Shown here piece by piece: positions 23,771 to 36,449 of a stretch of 64,000 nucleotides of DNA. The position numbers and the translations under genes were made by a program. The notes below the pieces were generated by a model, which did not search any database, had not been told where the DNA came from, and was given only the letters and a program-made list of their open reading frames with translations. Location: positions 20,340,342 through 20,404,341 of the forward strand of contig CM022679.1 of NCBI GenBank assembly GCA_012295275.1, written 5' to 3'. The DNA is from Chrysomallon squamiferum (taxonomy: Eukaryota > Mollusca > Gastropoda > Neomphalida > Peltospiridae). Positions within the stretch are counted from its first letter, which is position 1; every line of letters begins with the position of its first letter.

Positions 23771-24904
23771 ATTCTGAGATATTTCTTGGATTTTAATTAA
23801 TAACGCCATTAGGGTGCATTACATCATCTGTAAGATGTTGAAGGGTGTTTTTTTGAAGAGTAGCTGTTTGTAAGAATTCGGTCGAGCAGCTCTGATATTA
23901 ATGGTTCATTGTGAGAAGAAGAAGCAAAGAAAATGCGTGGAGATTGGGACAGTCTGCGGACATCACGCGGAGATGAGCACGGTTTCTCTGTTTGTTACGG
24001 TTCACCAAACATTCTATCATGACATGGGGAAAATACTTGATTCCAGTTGTCCAACTGGTGTATTCAGAGGCAAAGAATCCATCTGATTTACTTGTCTACG
24101 AATGTTATTAACTGTTTATAAAATGATTCAGACATCTATCCTTAAGCCTTGAGTTTGACGTTTTCATTGCTGTTTTCATTTCACATATACCATTATAACT
24201 TAGAAACTGATCAAATTCATGGTTGTCGAAGTTGAAAATGGTATTAGTTATTAAAACTAGAAGACTGATAAGAAATCACTTGCAGTATCAATGCATAAAA
24301 GTATTAAGTCTTTGTCGCACTACAGAATACATTTTTCTGTTAAAACCCAGGAGGCTAAACAACACGAAACAAAATCGTAATGTTTACACAAGACACCCAA
24401 CATCATGTGTTGTGAAGTTGCATGTATATGCACAAGCAAACGCACATACACACACATACATGGTATAAACTTACAAACACATACAAACAAACATGCATAC
24501 AATACAAGAAAGAAAGTGACAAACAAACATAATACACTCATTCATACACGTATAGACGCATGCATAAACTGGATAGCTAAAAATGATATTCATACATACA
24601 TATCATGGTTTTATGCGTTATAAAACCTAATATTTTTAAATAATAAAGTTTGTTAAATTGCCCTTAAACATCTGTTAATTCTTTCGTTCATTCACTTGAT
24701 CATTCCTTCCTTTATCCACATGTTCCTGGACGTCTAAGCCAAGTTTCTGTCTACGACATTCACCGTGCAGTCATCTCATGTATGTAATTTGTGAAGAAGG
24801 TCGTGTTTGATTTCGACGCTGAAAGCAGACGACACGGCGTCTCGTGCCCTCTCATTGTAAGCAATGTCAGTCGGCACCTTTCTCTGCAGAGTCTCGCAGA
24901 CGCC
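23771..24904. other. Non-coding stretch, no gene seen
   Basis: Short frames at 23901-24086 and 24223-24623 lack any recognisable motif. The latter overlap on both strands and are influenced by imperfect CATA/CACA repeats (24420-24600). Confidence 0.5.
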
Positions 24905-25090
24905 GGGTCATTCTTTCATTCAAAGAAACCATCGAATTTCACACCTTCCTACCTCATCACCGTATAGGAAATAGAAGATATATATTACCATCGTCTACAT
25001 GTGAATTAGTACACCAGTCGTTATATCTCCTTTTTATCTTTCTTTTGCATTTCGCTCATTCAAAGAAACCAGCCAGTTTCACTTGGTTTA
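24905..25090. repeat. Short direct repeat about 145 bp apart
   Basis: CATTCAAAGAAACCA followed by TTTCAC occurs near 24918-24942 and again near 25061-25083, in otherwise balanced sequence. A related TCAAAGAAACC lies near 25888. Probably a diverged local duplication. Confidence 0.4.
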
Positions 25091-25954
25091 TGTCATCGCT
25101 GGGTTAGTCTGAACCTGGAAGACATTGATGTAGATGTGAGTCCGTACATTAGTTTCCACATTTACTATTTCTTTTTTGTCTTCTTTGTGACTATCATCAT
25201 ATTCATATTGGTTGTAGAAGTAGACCTAGTACGCCTACTAGCAGTAGTAGTAGGTAGTATTAGTGGTGGTGGTGGTATTGGCAGCAGCAGTAACAGTAAT
25301 AGTGAAATAGTAATAGCAACATTTTGTTCCTGCTGTAATTAATACAGTTACTGTTACTCTTTTTAACGCGAACAGAAAACAAAGAAAAATGACAACAAGC
25401 TTAGACAAAACATATCTGTGACGCATTCATTATAATATGCCTTAGTATATGAATGTCTTGTTTCGTGTGGTTTATATGTATTCAAGTGTTATTATTACTG
25501 TTGTTGTTGTTGTTGTTGTTTTAAACCCATACGATTACTGTACTATTAAGCGAATACCTTTTTCTTTTTTTTTTTTTTTTATCTCTGGTGCGTACTGATT
25601 GTGGGTGTTGATCTCTCTTACACAGAAGTATTTTCCCTGTTTTTCAGTGACTGCACTAACGATGGCGAAATTTGTTATAATTTTTGTTTTCTACATGAAT
25701 AATCGCCGCACTCTTGAATTTATATAAACTACATATTATCAAAGCTTGAATAGAGGCGTGATTTCGTAAAAGTCTCTTTAGGCCCTTACAAAGGAAAAAT
25801 GACATTTTACTCGAACGACCTGTGAAAAATACGTGAATGTGTGTCAGTCACACGAGTATCAAATGTCGATGGTTTGTAAACATATATCAAAGAAACCTGA
25901 CTGAATCTGTTGCTATCAAGCAGCCATTATCTATTACAATTTTCCTAACTGCGT

Positions 25955-26030
25955 CAAGTTTTGTGGCCATTTCCGGTTAGATGACTGATGCGTTCTGCGA
26001 GATCTCGCTTCTAAATCTCGCGAGATTTCG
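25955..26030. promoter_or_regulatory. Promoter-like cluster: YY1/ETS-like plus TCTCGCGAGA palindromes
   Basis: GGCCATTTCCGG near 25965-25976 combines a YY1-like GCCATTT with an ETS-like TTCCGG. About 20 bp further on is the perfect palindrome GCGAGATCTCGC (25997-26008), then AATCTCGCGAGATT (26014-26027), also perfect. The latter contains TCTCGCGAGA, the known vertebrate core-promoter motif bound by BANP. CpG density is high for this window. It may mark the start of an unannotated non-coding transcript or a distal element. No coding exon is visible nearby. Confidence 0.4.
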
Positions 26031-26409
26031 CTTTAAACGATTATTTGCAAGGCCCAAGTTCCTTGAAAAGTTACTTCTAACGCTATTAGATTGCATAAAA
26101 TGTAATTATACACTCCGTGTGGTAGACAGAGCCTTTGATAATGGTATTCAGTGATATTTATCTAATACTTTCCTTGCTTATGGTATCAGATTAATAAAAT
26201 ATAGAAGCAATATATTTGAAAAACTGTTTGATCCTCTGGCGCTCTGACATTTTGTGTAAATAGAAAGTTATATATTACGTTTATAGGTACGTGAACGATT
26301 CAGCCCAGCTGTATCATACACTTAAAACGTGGGTTTCAGACTTGCGGGTGGAAAGCCAGTGGCAGAGGGTTGGGTAAAGGTTTGGGAAATGTATGGAGGA
26401 TTTGTATTG

Positions 26410-26411
<2 letters not shown>

Positions 26412-26475
<64 letters not shown>
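26412..26475. repeat. Perfect (CT)n microsatellite, about 64 bp
   Basis: An uninterrupted array. The Leu/Ser run in the plus frame at 26329-26568 is its translation. Confidence 0.97.
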
Positions 26476-26477
<2 letters not shown>

Positions 26478-26516
26478 AAATGAACAATTTTCAAATAAAA
26501 ATGATTTAATATTAAA

Positions 26517-26600
26517 ATATTATTTATTTATTATTTTTAAAATCTATTTATTTATTTATTATTTTTAAAATCTATTTATTTATTTATTATTTTAAAATTT
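26517..26600. repeat. 28-bp tandem repeat, about 3 copies
   Basis: The unit is TCTATTTATTTATTTATTAT followed by TTTTAAAA. Starts at 26543 and 26571 give a period of 28, with a partial copy before. Confidence 0.85.
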
Positions 26601-26619
26601 TGTTGTACCCTATTAAAAG

Positions 26620-27080
26620 TAATTATAGGCATTTGCATAATGAAAATTTTAATAACCAAATGTCAAATAAAGAAATATCAAATCTTGTTATCGTTCGTTA
26701 TCGTGCATGTACCTACATACGCGTCAGCCCCACAGAAGTTCACAAGATCAAGGTACGTGTTGCAACATGGACATCGGACGTGTTTGAAACCTGCATTTTA
26801 TATATCTGTAATAAATAAGTCATGCACGTAAATTTTCAAAATAATGTCCGTGTATATTTTATACATTTTATGGATATGGTAAATCATTCAGATTTAAAAA
26901 ATAATAAAAAAAACAACAAAACAAACATAAGTGTTAGGAAGGAACTACCTTTCTCTGTTTAGTGTGTAACTATGTTACTCACTTCTTTCTGTGCTAAGTA
27001 GAATTTACTGCTGAAGTTAAATCCATAAATAATTCTTCGAATGAAGCATGTTTTTAAAACTACTCGCTTCCAACAGCTGG

Positions 27081-27128
<48 letters not shown>

Positions 27129-27785
27129 TTGGATTCATACTGAAAACAAGACTGAAATCTATTTTTCAAAGTATTCTGAAAAATGATTTTTTTTAATATT
27201 TTCTTTTTTCTTTTAACTTGATATGTTTCTCGAATTGCCGAAATAAAATATATATTTTTTTTTAATTTTCACTTTTTTCTTTACAATATCGAAGTTGTGT
27301 ATATTAGTACAATATTTTTTTTTTTAAGTATGAGACTTTTTTTCTAACGAAACTAATGTTATTTCAGTACTGAATGTGCAGGTATTTAAAATTATTTATT
27401 ATTTACATATCATTACTAAATCAATCCTATTTTCTTTCTTATGGAAATTAGTTTGCGATTTTTGAGTGATTTTTTTTAAAATTAATATTTTATTCTTTTT
27501 TAAAATTAATATTTTTTTTTAAATTAATATATATTTTTTTTAATTAATATTTTATTATTTATTTATCTTTATTCTTATTTCGTTTATTTATTCTTTTTAT
27601 TCATTTATTTATTTATTTTACCATAATTATATATTTTTTATTAACTATTTTTTATGTAATTAATTTAGTTTGGTAAAGTTTATTATTATATTATTTAATA
27701 AATTTTCCTTAACTTATTGTCATTTTGTTTCATTGATGTTGTTGTTATTGCTATGCTGTTGTTGATAATGTTATTGTTATTGTTA

Positions 27786-27827
<42 letters not shown>

Positions 27828-28510
27828 TTCTTTTTTCTTTTTTTCTTTCTTTTTGTTATATATAACGTAATTTAATGTTTCTATTATTGACACCACCACC
27901 ATCCCTCCCCCCCCGTTCTTCTCTCTTTCCGTACCCCCGTACCTTAACAGACCAACTTGACTTCTTTTTAATGTTATTTTTAACAATACGACATTTTTCT
28001 TCGCGGAAATTGTAAGTTCATAAACAATCTTGGTGAAGAATAAAAACCATAAAACTATTCCAGGGTTGCCAGCTTTCTTTCTTCCCTTTTTTTTTTTTTT
28101 TTTTTTGGTTGTTGTTGTTGGCATACCTTTGCTAAGTGGTCGTGGGACACCGCACCTTAACGACCACAACGGCAAACTCCCAGAATCTTGAAGGAAAAAC
28201 AGAAAACGTAAATTGCTTGTAATGCTTAAAGCAACACAAACAGGTTTATTTAGTTCGGCGCGGTCTTTTGTTTGAATCAAACGCACCAACTACAACAGAG
28301 GCAGAATCTAAACAATTTATGGATTCTGTTTTTCCACATACTAAATAAAAAGAAAGGGGAAAAAAGCGAATCTTTTGAATGAAAGCGTGTGGTTTTATTT
28401 TCTTTCGGTTGTAAATGTGTATAAAAACAGTTGGGTTATAGGGGTTTTTTTTAAATGAAATGTTTCTGAAGAATCTATTTTAGTATTTTGTTGTAAAAAT
28501 GACACTGCTT
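26620..28510. other. AT-rich stretch with (ATT)n arrays, no gene seen
   Basis: (ATT)n arrays lie at about 27079-27127 and 27783-27825. T-rich low complexity covers 27430-27660, and a C run lies near 27905-27914. A minus-strand frame at 27822-28289 ends in Lys-rich repeats derived from poly-T and CTT runs. Its balanced part (28100-28290) shows no known motif. Confidence 0.55.
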
Positions 28511-28511
28511 A

Positions 28512-28554
28512 AAATGAAACATTTATTTGTTTATTTATTTATTTATTTATATAT

Positions 28555-28605
<51 letters not shown>

Positions 28606-28740
28606 CTTTTATTAATTTTAGTTAATTATTATTTTTTTATTATTAATATTTATTTATTTTATTTTTTTATTTTTTTATTTATTATTTTATTTTTTTATTT
28701 ATTTATTTATTTATTTTTTTATTTATTTATTTATTTATAA
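28512..28740. repeat. (TTTA)n array, interrupted
   Basis: TTTA units dominate 228 bp, with TATA and TTTTT interruptions and a mutated centre at about 28610-28665. Confidence 0.93.
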
Positions 28741-29649
28741 CATGTCAATAACAGAAAATTATAAAAATTTATAATTAATTTTCCTTTCTCAATATTCATC
28801 AGGATTTGGAGAAACAAATCTAACAGATCACTATTTTTGTCGAATTTTTTTTTTTTTTACAAGATTATCTTGGTGCAGGCTCAACCAGAGAGTTAGGTAG
28901 ATAAGATTAGAATTACGTAACTTGTGCAAGGAAACACAATCTGTGGCAAACCAGACTTGTGCTGTGTCAGACCGTTATATAAGTCGCACATCTGCACGTG
29001 CTTATGCAGCCCGTTATGCGCGTAAAGCAAATCCTCATTGATCGCGGTTGGTTCGTCGGTTTTTATCAAAAAGTAAATCAAAGAACTCTTGTACTCGCTT
29101 GATTGAACTGAAAAACAAACAGGAGAATTCGGTATAAAACGATGACGTCGTGAACGTGCGTGGTAGTTGCTTTAAGTTTTAAAATCAATCTTGTGCTCTT
29201 GGTGAGAGAGAGAGAGAAAAGGAGAGTGAGAGAGACAGATAAGAGAGAATGAGACTGATAACAGAGACGGAGAGACTGACAAAAAGAGCGTTGGAATCAG
29301 GGGCGCTGAGACGGAAAAAGATGGTCAGAAAAAGAGATAGAGATTTAAAACAAATAATGAATGAAGCAGACAGTGAGAGACATTTCCAGTGTATGCAAGC
29401 TTTATTTATAACCCAGTTTTTATAGTCACGTTGAAAGAATTCGTCCTGTAATTATTCTTTGCTTCCTGTTTGGTAACTTTGTAAAAATGTCGTCATCTTT
29501 GTTTCAACAGTCTGAAAAACAAACCTCCATATTTTAAGACCGTTCCATCATTTACACGAAATATAATTCATTTCAGAATAGATATATATATATATATATA
29601 TATAAAATAAAATAAAATAACAAATAAAAGAAGTAAAAGAAGAAGAAAG

Positions 29650-29692
<43 letters not shown>

Positions 29693-30060
29693 CAAACACG
29701 AGATGTGTAGATCCGTCACATATATCTCTGTTTCTTACGAACGTACGAACAAAAATCTTTCAGCGATATAATGTAAAATGGTTCGCGAGCGCCACTCACA
29801 CACAGAAATCGATTGTAAATAAATGTTTATTATCAAATAAACATTCGGTGACTGAAAATGACAAGTGTGACACTGCATACTGCAATCAATTTGCCTGCCC
29901 AGTGATCAAACGATCGCAAGCAAGATTAATATACAAAATAACCAAAGGTCACCCTTCATAATGATTTTATTATAGCTCGGATAATTAATTTTAGCTTGGC
30001 CGAAAGAGCAAACGTTCGGGAATTAGAAAATAAATCAACACCGCTTGAGCTCGGCTAATA
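28741..30060. other. Non-coding stretch, no gene seen
   Basis: A purine-rich tract covers about 29200-29375 with many GAGA steps. A perfect (AG)n array of about 39 bp lies at 29652-29690. Balanced sequence covers 28870-29160 and 29700-30060. No supported gene was found. Confidence 0.5.
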
Positions 30061-30068
30061 TCGAAGCT

Positions 30069-30159
30069 GTACCTTGCGGTACTTAACGGGAGGTCGCCGA
30101 CCTGCCGCCATTTGTCACGAAATGTGTCCCGCACTTTCTTTTTTTTCGCCTGCGGGACA
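30069..30159. promoter_or_regulatory. Three consecutive inverted repeats in a CpG-rich patch
   Basis: GTACC-ttgc-GGTAC lies at 30069-30082, AGGTCG-c-CGACCT at 30091-30103, and TGTCCCGCA/TGCGGGACA at 30125-30133 and 30151-30159 with a 17-nt loop. All arms are perfect. A YY1-like GCCGCCATTT (30104-30113) lies between the second and third. This could be a cluster of dimeric protein sites, a structured RNA, or the start of a promoter. No adjacent coding exon was found. Confidence 0.35.
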
Positions 30160-30615
30160 GTCGCGAGTTTCTTCTATATACCTGACCTGAAAATGTCGAG
30201 TTTAATTAACTCATTCGTAAAAAAATATGATGTCTTTTCAAATGTAGTTGTTTTCTCATATTTCGTGCTTAATCATAAGGCTGTATTTCACAGAACAAGG
30301 ATTCAGAAAGCCAAGTTTAAAAAACGACGGCGATATATATATATATATATAAGAAATTGAAGAACCATTAAAATTTTGTTATTTGTATGGAATGAATTAT
30401 TATCAGTATTATTCAACATATTATATAACTTTACTGTTGACTGATGTCGCATAACAGGTAATTATAATACTGATGCCATCGATAAAATATTGATGTAATA
30501 CATAATGCATATATGCGATTGTATTTTAAATTATTTGGCTAAAAAAAATATGTTTTATTTCTTTACTTTCACTCTTATTTATTTACTTACACGCATATAC
30601 TGTTGTTGTTGTTTG

Positions 30616-30648
<33 letters not shown>

Positions 30649-31043
30649 TTCATTTATATATTATTATATTAGAATTTAAAAGTCGGAGTAAACCAAAATA
30701 ACATCTTTTTTTTTATTTTTTATTTTAATGTATTTATCAAAATCGGATTCTTAAAATGGTAACAGTGGAACTCTTATTATTCCTATTGAAATAAAACCCT
30801 GAAATATTTATTTATTTATTTATAGTTCTTGAGAAATCACGTTATATTTATTCTCGCAACACACGTAACACATACTTACTAGTAACAGCACTGAAATTCA
30901 ATCTTGAGAAATCAAATTACAAACATTTCAATAAGCAAAAGTTCACACTAAAAATTTAATATTGTTTCTGAGTTACATACAGGCAGACAGACTGATATGC
31001 ATGCATATATACACCTACATAGATATAGACAAATAAACTTACA

Positions 31044-31090
<47 letters not shown>

Positions 31091-32739
31091 CCGCACCCGG
31101 AATTAAAGGTTGTAACAGACAAAAATAAAATAAAATGAAATAAAACAAAATAAATTAAAATTAATAAATAAATAAATAAAAATGTTAATTAAGAAAGGGG
31201 GGGGGGAATGAAGTATATTCAGCAATGCAAGATAATTTCTGAAAGTTTTGTTGGAATATTATAGACGGTTTTTTTATCAAAACCGAAGTGTGTGTAACAG
31301 TAAGAATTTTAAAAAGTAAATAAATAAAATGAAATAAAAATAGACAAAAAGCACCTAAACACAACAAATGAAACAATAAAAACGGGAGAGAGAGGGGGGT
31401 TGCAGAGTAGTTTTCAAAGTTGACAACTTGTTTCGAATAGTTTTGTTAACAGACAAGTTCAGCCGGTGCAACTGTCATAAACACGCGAGTGAGTGATCCT
31501 GTGTTTGTTTTATGTCCACAGTGATACGAAAATAAACATTTTACTAATATTCTCTCAGCATCACACCTGGAAAAGTGCTCAAAATACTCCATTCTGGTCA
31601 TCCATTACACAACATCCACTCAGCGACACACAAACCGCGGGAACAAACCCTCGGCTTTCAGGGTTCACAGCAGTGAACGCAGGGAGGCCGAGGAACGTGC
31701 AGCGAGTGCGGTCTAGATTGAAAACACATCGCGTCTTTTCCTTGAATGTGTCAGACATTAATCAGAACGATAAGGAACTGAGATATTTTTTTTTAAGCAT
31801 GATTAAAATAAAACTACATTTTGAAAGTTTTCTTTGATTTCGAAATTTAATTTGTTTCCTCGTTCGTACGACACAGATTTCGTGTTGAGTGTAAAAAAAA
31901 AAATTATTTCTGAATTTGTTAATTAATTTCGATTATTATATAAAATTTAAAATTTATTGGGGAGGGTTGTGGGTTTTTTTTAATGACAGTTAATGATATA
32001 TTATAATTTTTATTATAGTGTATTATATTTTTTTATTATATTATATTATATTATATTATTTATTATTTTATTTTATTTTTATTCTTTATTTTTGTTTTTA
32101 TTTTATTTCAGTTTAGTTTAGTTTAGTTTAGTTTACTTGGGTGAGGAAAAACGAAAATATTATATATAAGTAAAATCGAAAAGAAAGCCTATCGCAAATG
32201 TTCCATATCGATATTACTGGAGGCCCCGACAAAGTTTGCTCTCTATATTTATTTGCATGTAATTACTCTAAACGATGTCCTTCACCATAAAAAAACCTTC
32301 AACCTTATAATTATATGCAAAACTAATATTTAAAGATAAACTGATACCGAAATGTTCAATTTTATTTTACTTTATGTTATTTAAACTTAGTTTTAGTTGT
32401 AGTAAAAACAATAATAGTCGTAAACGTTTCAAAGAAAACAAATGTACTGTCGTGTGATGATAATGACGACGATGGTCAAGATGAAGGAGAGGAAAAAACA
32501 TAAAAAATAAATCTAATAATAATAAAAAAAGACAAAGTAAAGAGAATATAGATTCTATTGATGTCGACTGGTAAGGATTAGAAAACGATTCTTTATTTCC
32601 CCATTGAAGAAATGTCCTAGATTTAACACTTTTTTCTTTATGTTTGTATTGAAAATCGTTACGACTGAAATGAAAGAGCCGAGGGATAACATTATATTTT
32701 ACAAACTTCAGTGTTGACATTTAATGCTACAAAGCTAAC
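30160..32739. other. AT-rich stretch with arrays, no gene seen
   Basis: (TA)n lies near 30334-30350. (ATT)n arrays lie at 30618-30648 and, as AAT, at 31047-31086. A G9 run lies near 31198-31207. (ATTAT)n lies near 32036-32060 and (TTTAG)n at 32111-32140. A more balanced patch with short inverted features covers 31440-31740. Confidence 0.55.
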
Positions 32740-33340
32740 TCTGCCAGCGGCGATTATCACAGTTCTCGGCGTTAACAAAGCGCTAAAAAGCATCATGCTT
32801 TTCTGAGTATTTCAACTCGCTGTAGCAGAAAAGGCAACATGTTGTGAATCCATGCATTCAGTATTGTGCCTGTTTGAAAACTCTCGTTTGCGATCGTTAC
32901 CGCGGATTCCCGTGCTCCCACACCATGCCTCTAGAAATGGAGCGACAACTAAATTGTCTGAAACGACCACAAAAATAGTTATCCATTATCTTCATTGCTG
33001 GGTGTCGTGGTCAGGTCCCCCGGGCTCCAAACAAGACGTTATCGAACACAAAACAATGCGGTATGTTGTCAAACACTTTCGGGGTGTGGTTGTTACACCC
33101 TCTGTCGCCGATTCTAGAGAGCAAATCGAGAACCCTCGGGTAGGAGATTACTAGACAGTCTGAAAGACAAATAGCTCACATTTGGAGACAAGATAACGAC
33201 TCTAAACGGTTGCTATTTGTTAACACCTATGACAAATTTGGGCAGACGAGCATCCGAGATGACTGACAAATGGCTGACTTGTCGACCTGACAGGTCTTGC
33301 GTCAGCGGACTCCAGTTCGCTTTGCGTGAAGCAGTAATAT
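32740..33340. other. Balanced, CpG-containing island, candidate distal element
   Basis: About 600 bp stands out from the AT-rich surroundings. It contains the inverted repeats AAAAGCAT-c-ATGCTTTT (32787-32803) and GGGTGT/ACACCC near 33090-33110. A 100-codon plus-strand frame (32852-33154) and a minus-strand frame (33213-33404) show no family. It is a candidate enhancer or untranslated exon upstream of the TCF/LEF gene, or a decayed element. Confidence 0.25.
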
Positions 33341-33537
33341 ATGTTCTCATTTTGTTATTGATATGGTAATATGTGGTCCAGTATTCTATTCGTGTTTTCT
33401 CCATTCTTTGATCTAAATGTTAAAATATTCCGATTTTTAATAATTCTGTTCTTACTGTTATATAATGTCTAAATTAATGTCTTTCGTATGTGTATGGAAT
33501 TACTTAATCAAAGAAACGTGAAATGTCTATATTGTTG

Positions 33538-33538
<1 letters not shown>

Positions 33539-33572
<34 letters not shown>

Positions 33573-33736
33573 GTTGCTACAACAACAACAACAACTACTA
33601 CTACTACTACAATTACTACTACTTCTAACACTTTAATTATTATTAAACCATTCTGATCTCCTTTATCTCCGCTAATGTTAAGGACAGTATTCAAGTAATA
33701 ATAATAATAAACGAAAATAAATAAATAAATAATAAA

Positions 33737-33769
<33 letters not shown>

Positions 33770-33835
33770 AATAATAAATAAATAAATAATAATAATAAAA
33801 GATAATAAATAAATAAATAAATAAATAAATATTTA
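33539..33835. repeat. (ATT)n, (CAA)n/(CTA)n and (AAT)n/(AAAT)n arrays
   Basis: ATT units cover 33539-33571. CAA and then CTA units cover about 33578-33612. Mixed AAT and AAAT units cover about 33697-33833. Confidence 0.9.
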
Positions 33836-34549
33836 TTTGATTTGTTTTCTTTATCACCCTTTGTTAAAATATTCCCCTGGCCCACCATCACTTTTGATTT
33901 CAGTTGTTTGAAAAATCTAATGGTTGCTATTTATAAATTTATTTTCACATCATTTACAGTTGATTAACCGATCCTTATTTTATTTCATTTTTATTGTATG
34001 TGTTTGCGCGGATGTGTTTCCATGTGCACGTGTGTATGGCTGCCTTGGATACTTGAAGGAATTTAATAAAGAAATAATTTAAGTTTCAGAACTCATGATG
34101 GAAAATCATTTCGTCAGAAATAATATGTCTCCATGAGAGTTGAGGATAACGTAATCATTTCTATAGTTGTATTATTTCTAATTTGTTTTCTCTCTTTGAT
34201 TTCCTTATTGATATCCTCGACAGTTTAAATACATTTTAATTCTAATTTTTAAACTTGTTCCTCATTTTTCGATTCATCAGCCTGCATTCTCGATTTATCT
34301 TATATCCACGCGATATGGGACTGCACGGAATAAACAAATAAATAAATAAACAAAAAAGTTTATAAATAAAAATGTCACTAAAAAAAAAAATAAAAAAAAT
34401 AAATAAAAATAAAGTAACAACTCGAAAACAAACAAAACCCAAAACATATTGATTTGCTTGCTCAAGAGGCCAATTAAAAACTTTTAATAAAATAAAAAGA
34501 AAAATATGACTCATTTTTCTCTCTATTTCATCTAATATAGACCACACCA

Positions 34550-34602
<53 letters not shown>

Positions 34603-35262
34603 TCATGATGATTATTATTTTAAATACAGGACAACTAGTATTATGGTCGCGATTTTAAGTAACCCCTGCCACCTGGTTGAACGAACATTGTCTTGGTGTT
34701 GTTTTCAGTAATTAGCTGTAATTAATTAATCCATGCAAATGCATTCAAATTACAGCAAAAAATAATATTAATAATAATAATAATACAAATACAAAAATAA
34801 TAATAATAATAATAATAAATGCTCTAATTAGATTCCATATAAAGGCGATATGAATGTGGTATTTATTTACGATTCAGAGATTTTATTTTGTTATTCGACA
34901 AATTGGCTTTCCCATTTGGAAAGCGAAGCATATTTTGTTCACGCATGCTCGATTACAATATTTTGGCTGAGCTTCCTCTTCCGCCCGAAGGCGGAAAGGG
35001 ACCCTCTTTTTCAAAACTTCTTTCTCGCGGCTAAATAAAGAAAAGTCTGATTATGACAGCCACGTGTAGAAGTCTTGTTTTCAGACTCGTGCATAAAGAA
35101 CGTCACTTAAAAACAATTAGTCTTTGAACAAACCCACCATTAAGTGTTGGTGGATTTATGTTCAGGTTCTATACCATTTGCATGGCTGAAGATTAATTTA
35201 TTTAATGCCTGATCGTACTGTAAATATCATAACTGTAAATATACATTTTCTTCAGAAACGAG
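33836..35262. other. Non-coding stretch, no gene seen
   Basis: Mostly AT-rich, with a perfect (AAT)n array at 34551-34600 and AAT runs near 34765-34818. A short balanced patch covers 34850-35100. No supported gene was found. Confidence 0.55.
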
Positions 35263-35264
35263 AG

Positions 35265-35305
35265 GTATATATATATATATATATATACACACACATACAT
35301 ACATT

Positions 35306-35374
<69 letters not shown>

Positions 35375-35478
35375 ACACTCAGAGAAGTGAACAGAATATT
35401 TTGTTAGAAACCAATGGAAACAGTTCATGCAGTGATCGTTGTGACTTTCCTGTTGTCATCAGCTTTTTCCTTTTATTG

Positions 35479-35560
<82 letters not shown>
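35265..35560. repeat. (TA)n, (CA)n and (CT)n arrays in close succession
   Basis: TA lies at 35265-35287, CA at about 35309-35378 with few interruptions, and a perfect CT array of 78 bp at 35483-35560. Confidence 0.95.
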
Positions 35561-35563
<3 letters not shown>

Positions 35564-35704
35564 AATAAATTATTACACTGGGGATTGATTTTTTTTATTC
35601 GCACCATTTCGTTCACAATATCATATAATATTAGTCTATATATGTGAGGTGTATGTAAGTAAGTATGCGTGCATGCAAACATGTGTATCCATCTGTCTGT
35701 CTAA

Positions 35705-35707
<3 letters not shown>

Positions 35708-35756
<49 letters not shown>

Positions 35757-35773
35757 ATGTGTGTGTGTGTGTG
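35708..35773. repeat. Compound (TA)n(TG)n array
   Basis: TA units at 35708-35744 pass through GTATATAT variants into TG units at about 35758-35773. Confidence 0.93.
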
Positions 35774-36029
35774 TTTATTTACGTATATCGTATGATAGTA
35801 TTAAATCTTTACTACTGAGGCTTATGCTACCATCATTACTTGAAATATTATTAATTATGTTACTTTTAATATTAGTCATGATGATCACCATGTTCATCAT
35901 AATAATTATTATTATCATCAAGATGATCATTAATTCATTCATTCGTAGCAGTATTTGTCTACATCGGCGCTTGGAAGTAGACCAATTAACAATCAACGTC
36001 TTCACTAATATTACAGAATTTATTTCGTA

Positions 36030-36200
36030 ACGTGAAATTAATGGCGCCGGATATCAATTTAGTATGACCGTCTTTTCAGTTTGTCAGCAATAACTGTGAG
36101 TCAGACGTCGTCGTGTTTATCAGAACCGTTCACATCATCGTCAACGACGTAATTACGCCGCTCCTGTTCATTGCGTCACTGGTTGTAAGTTGATGTCTCT
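36030..36200. promoter_or_regulatory. CpG/ACGT-rich patch with ATF/CRE-like motifs
   Basis: Several ACGT-containing motifs cluster here: GACGTCGTCG (near 36106), GACGTAATTACG (36146-36157) and GCGTCAC (near 36172). The second copy of the block pair CGTTCACATCATC + GACGTAATTACG lies at 36127-36157, with a 6-bp gap instead of 20. This is a candidate bZIP/homeodomain-bound element. Confidence 0.3.
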
Positions 36201-36375
36201 TTCCTGTTTACATTATGACAACGAAATTCACGACTTCGTCGTAAATAAATAAATAAATAGTTGCGACAAATAATGCCTCCTTTTACAAAAATTCGTAAAA
36301 TCATAACAATCAGATTGATTATATTAACATCTTTAATGATGTTTTTATTTGTTTTAATTTTTATTTATCGCTTCA

Positions 36376-36378
<3 letters not shown>

Positions 36379-36446
<68 letters not shown>
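36379..36446. repeat. Perfect (CT)n microsatellite, about 68 bp
   Basis: An uninterrupted array. Its Leu/Ser translation creates the frame at 36261-36521. Confidence 0.97.

Positions 36447-36449
<3 letters not shown>

Noticed and set aside
27822-28289. 155-codon minus-strand frame with Lys-rich blocks
   Set aside because: The Lys blocks come from poly-T and CTT runs; the remainder has no recognisable motif or splice context.
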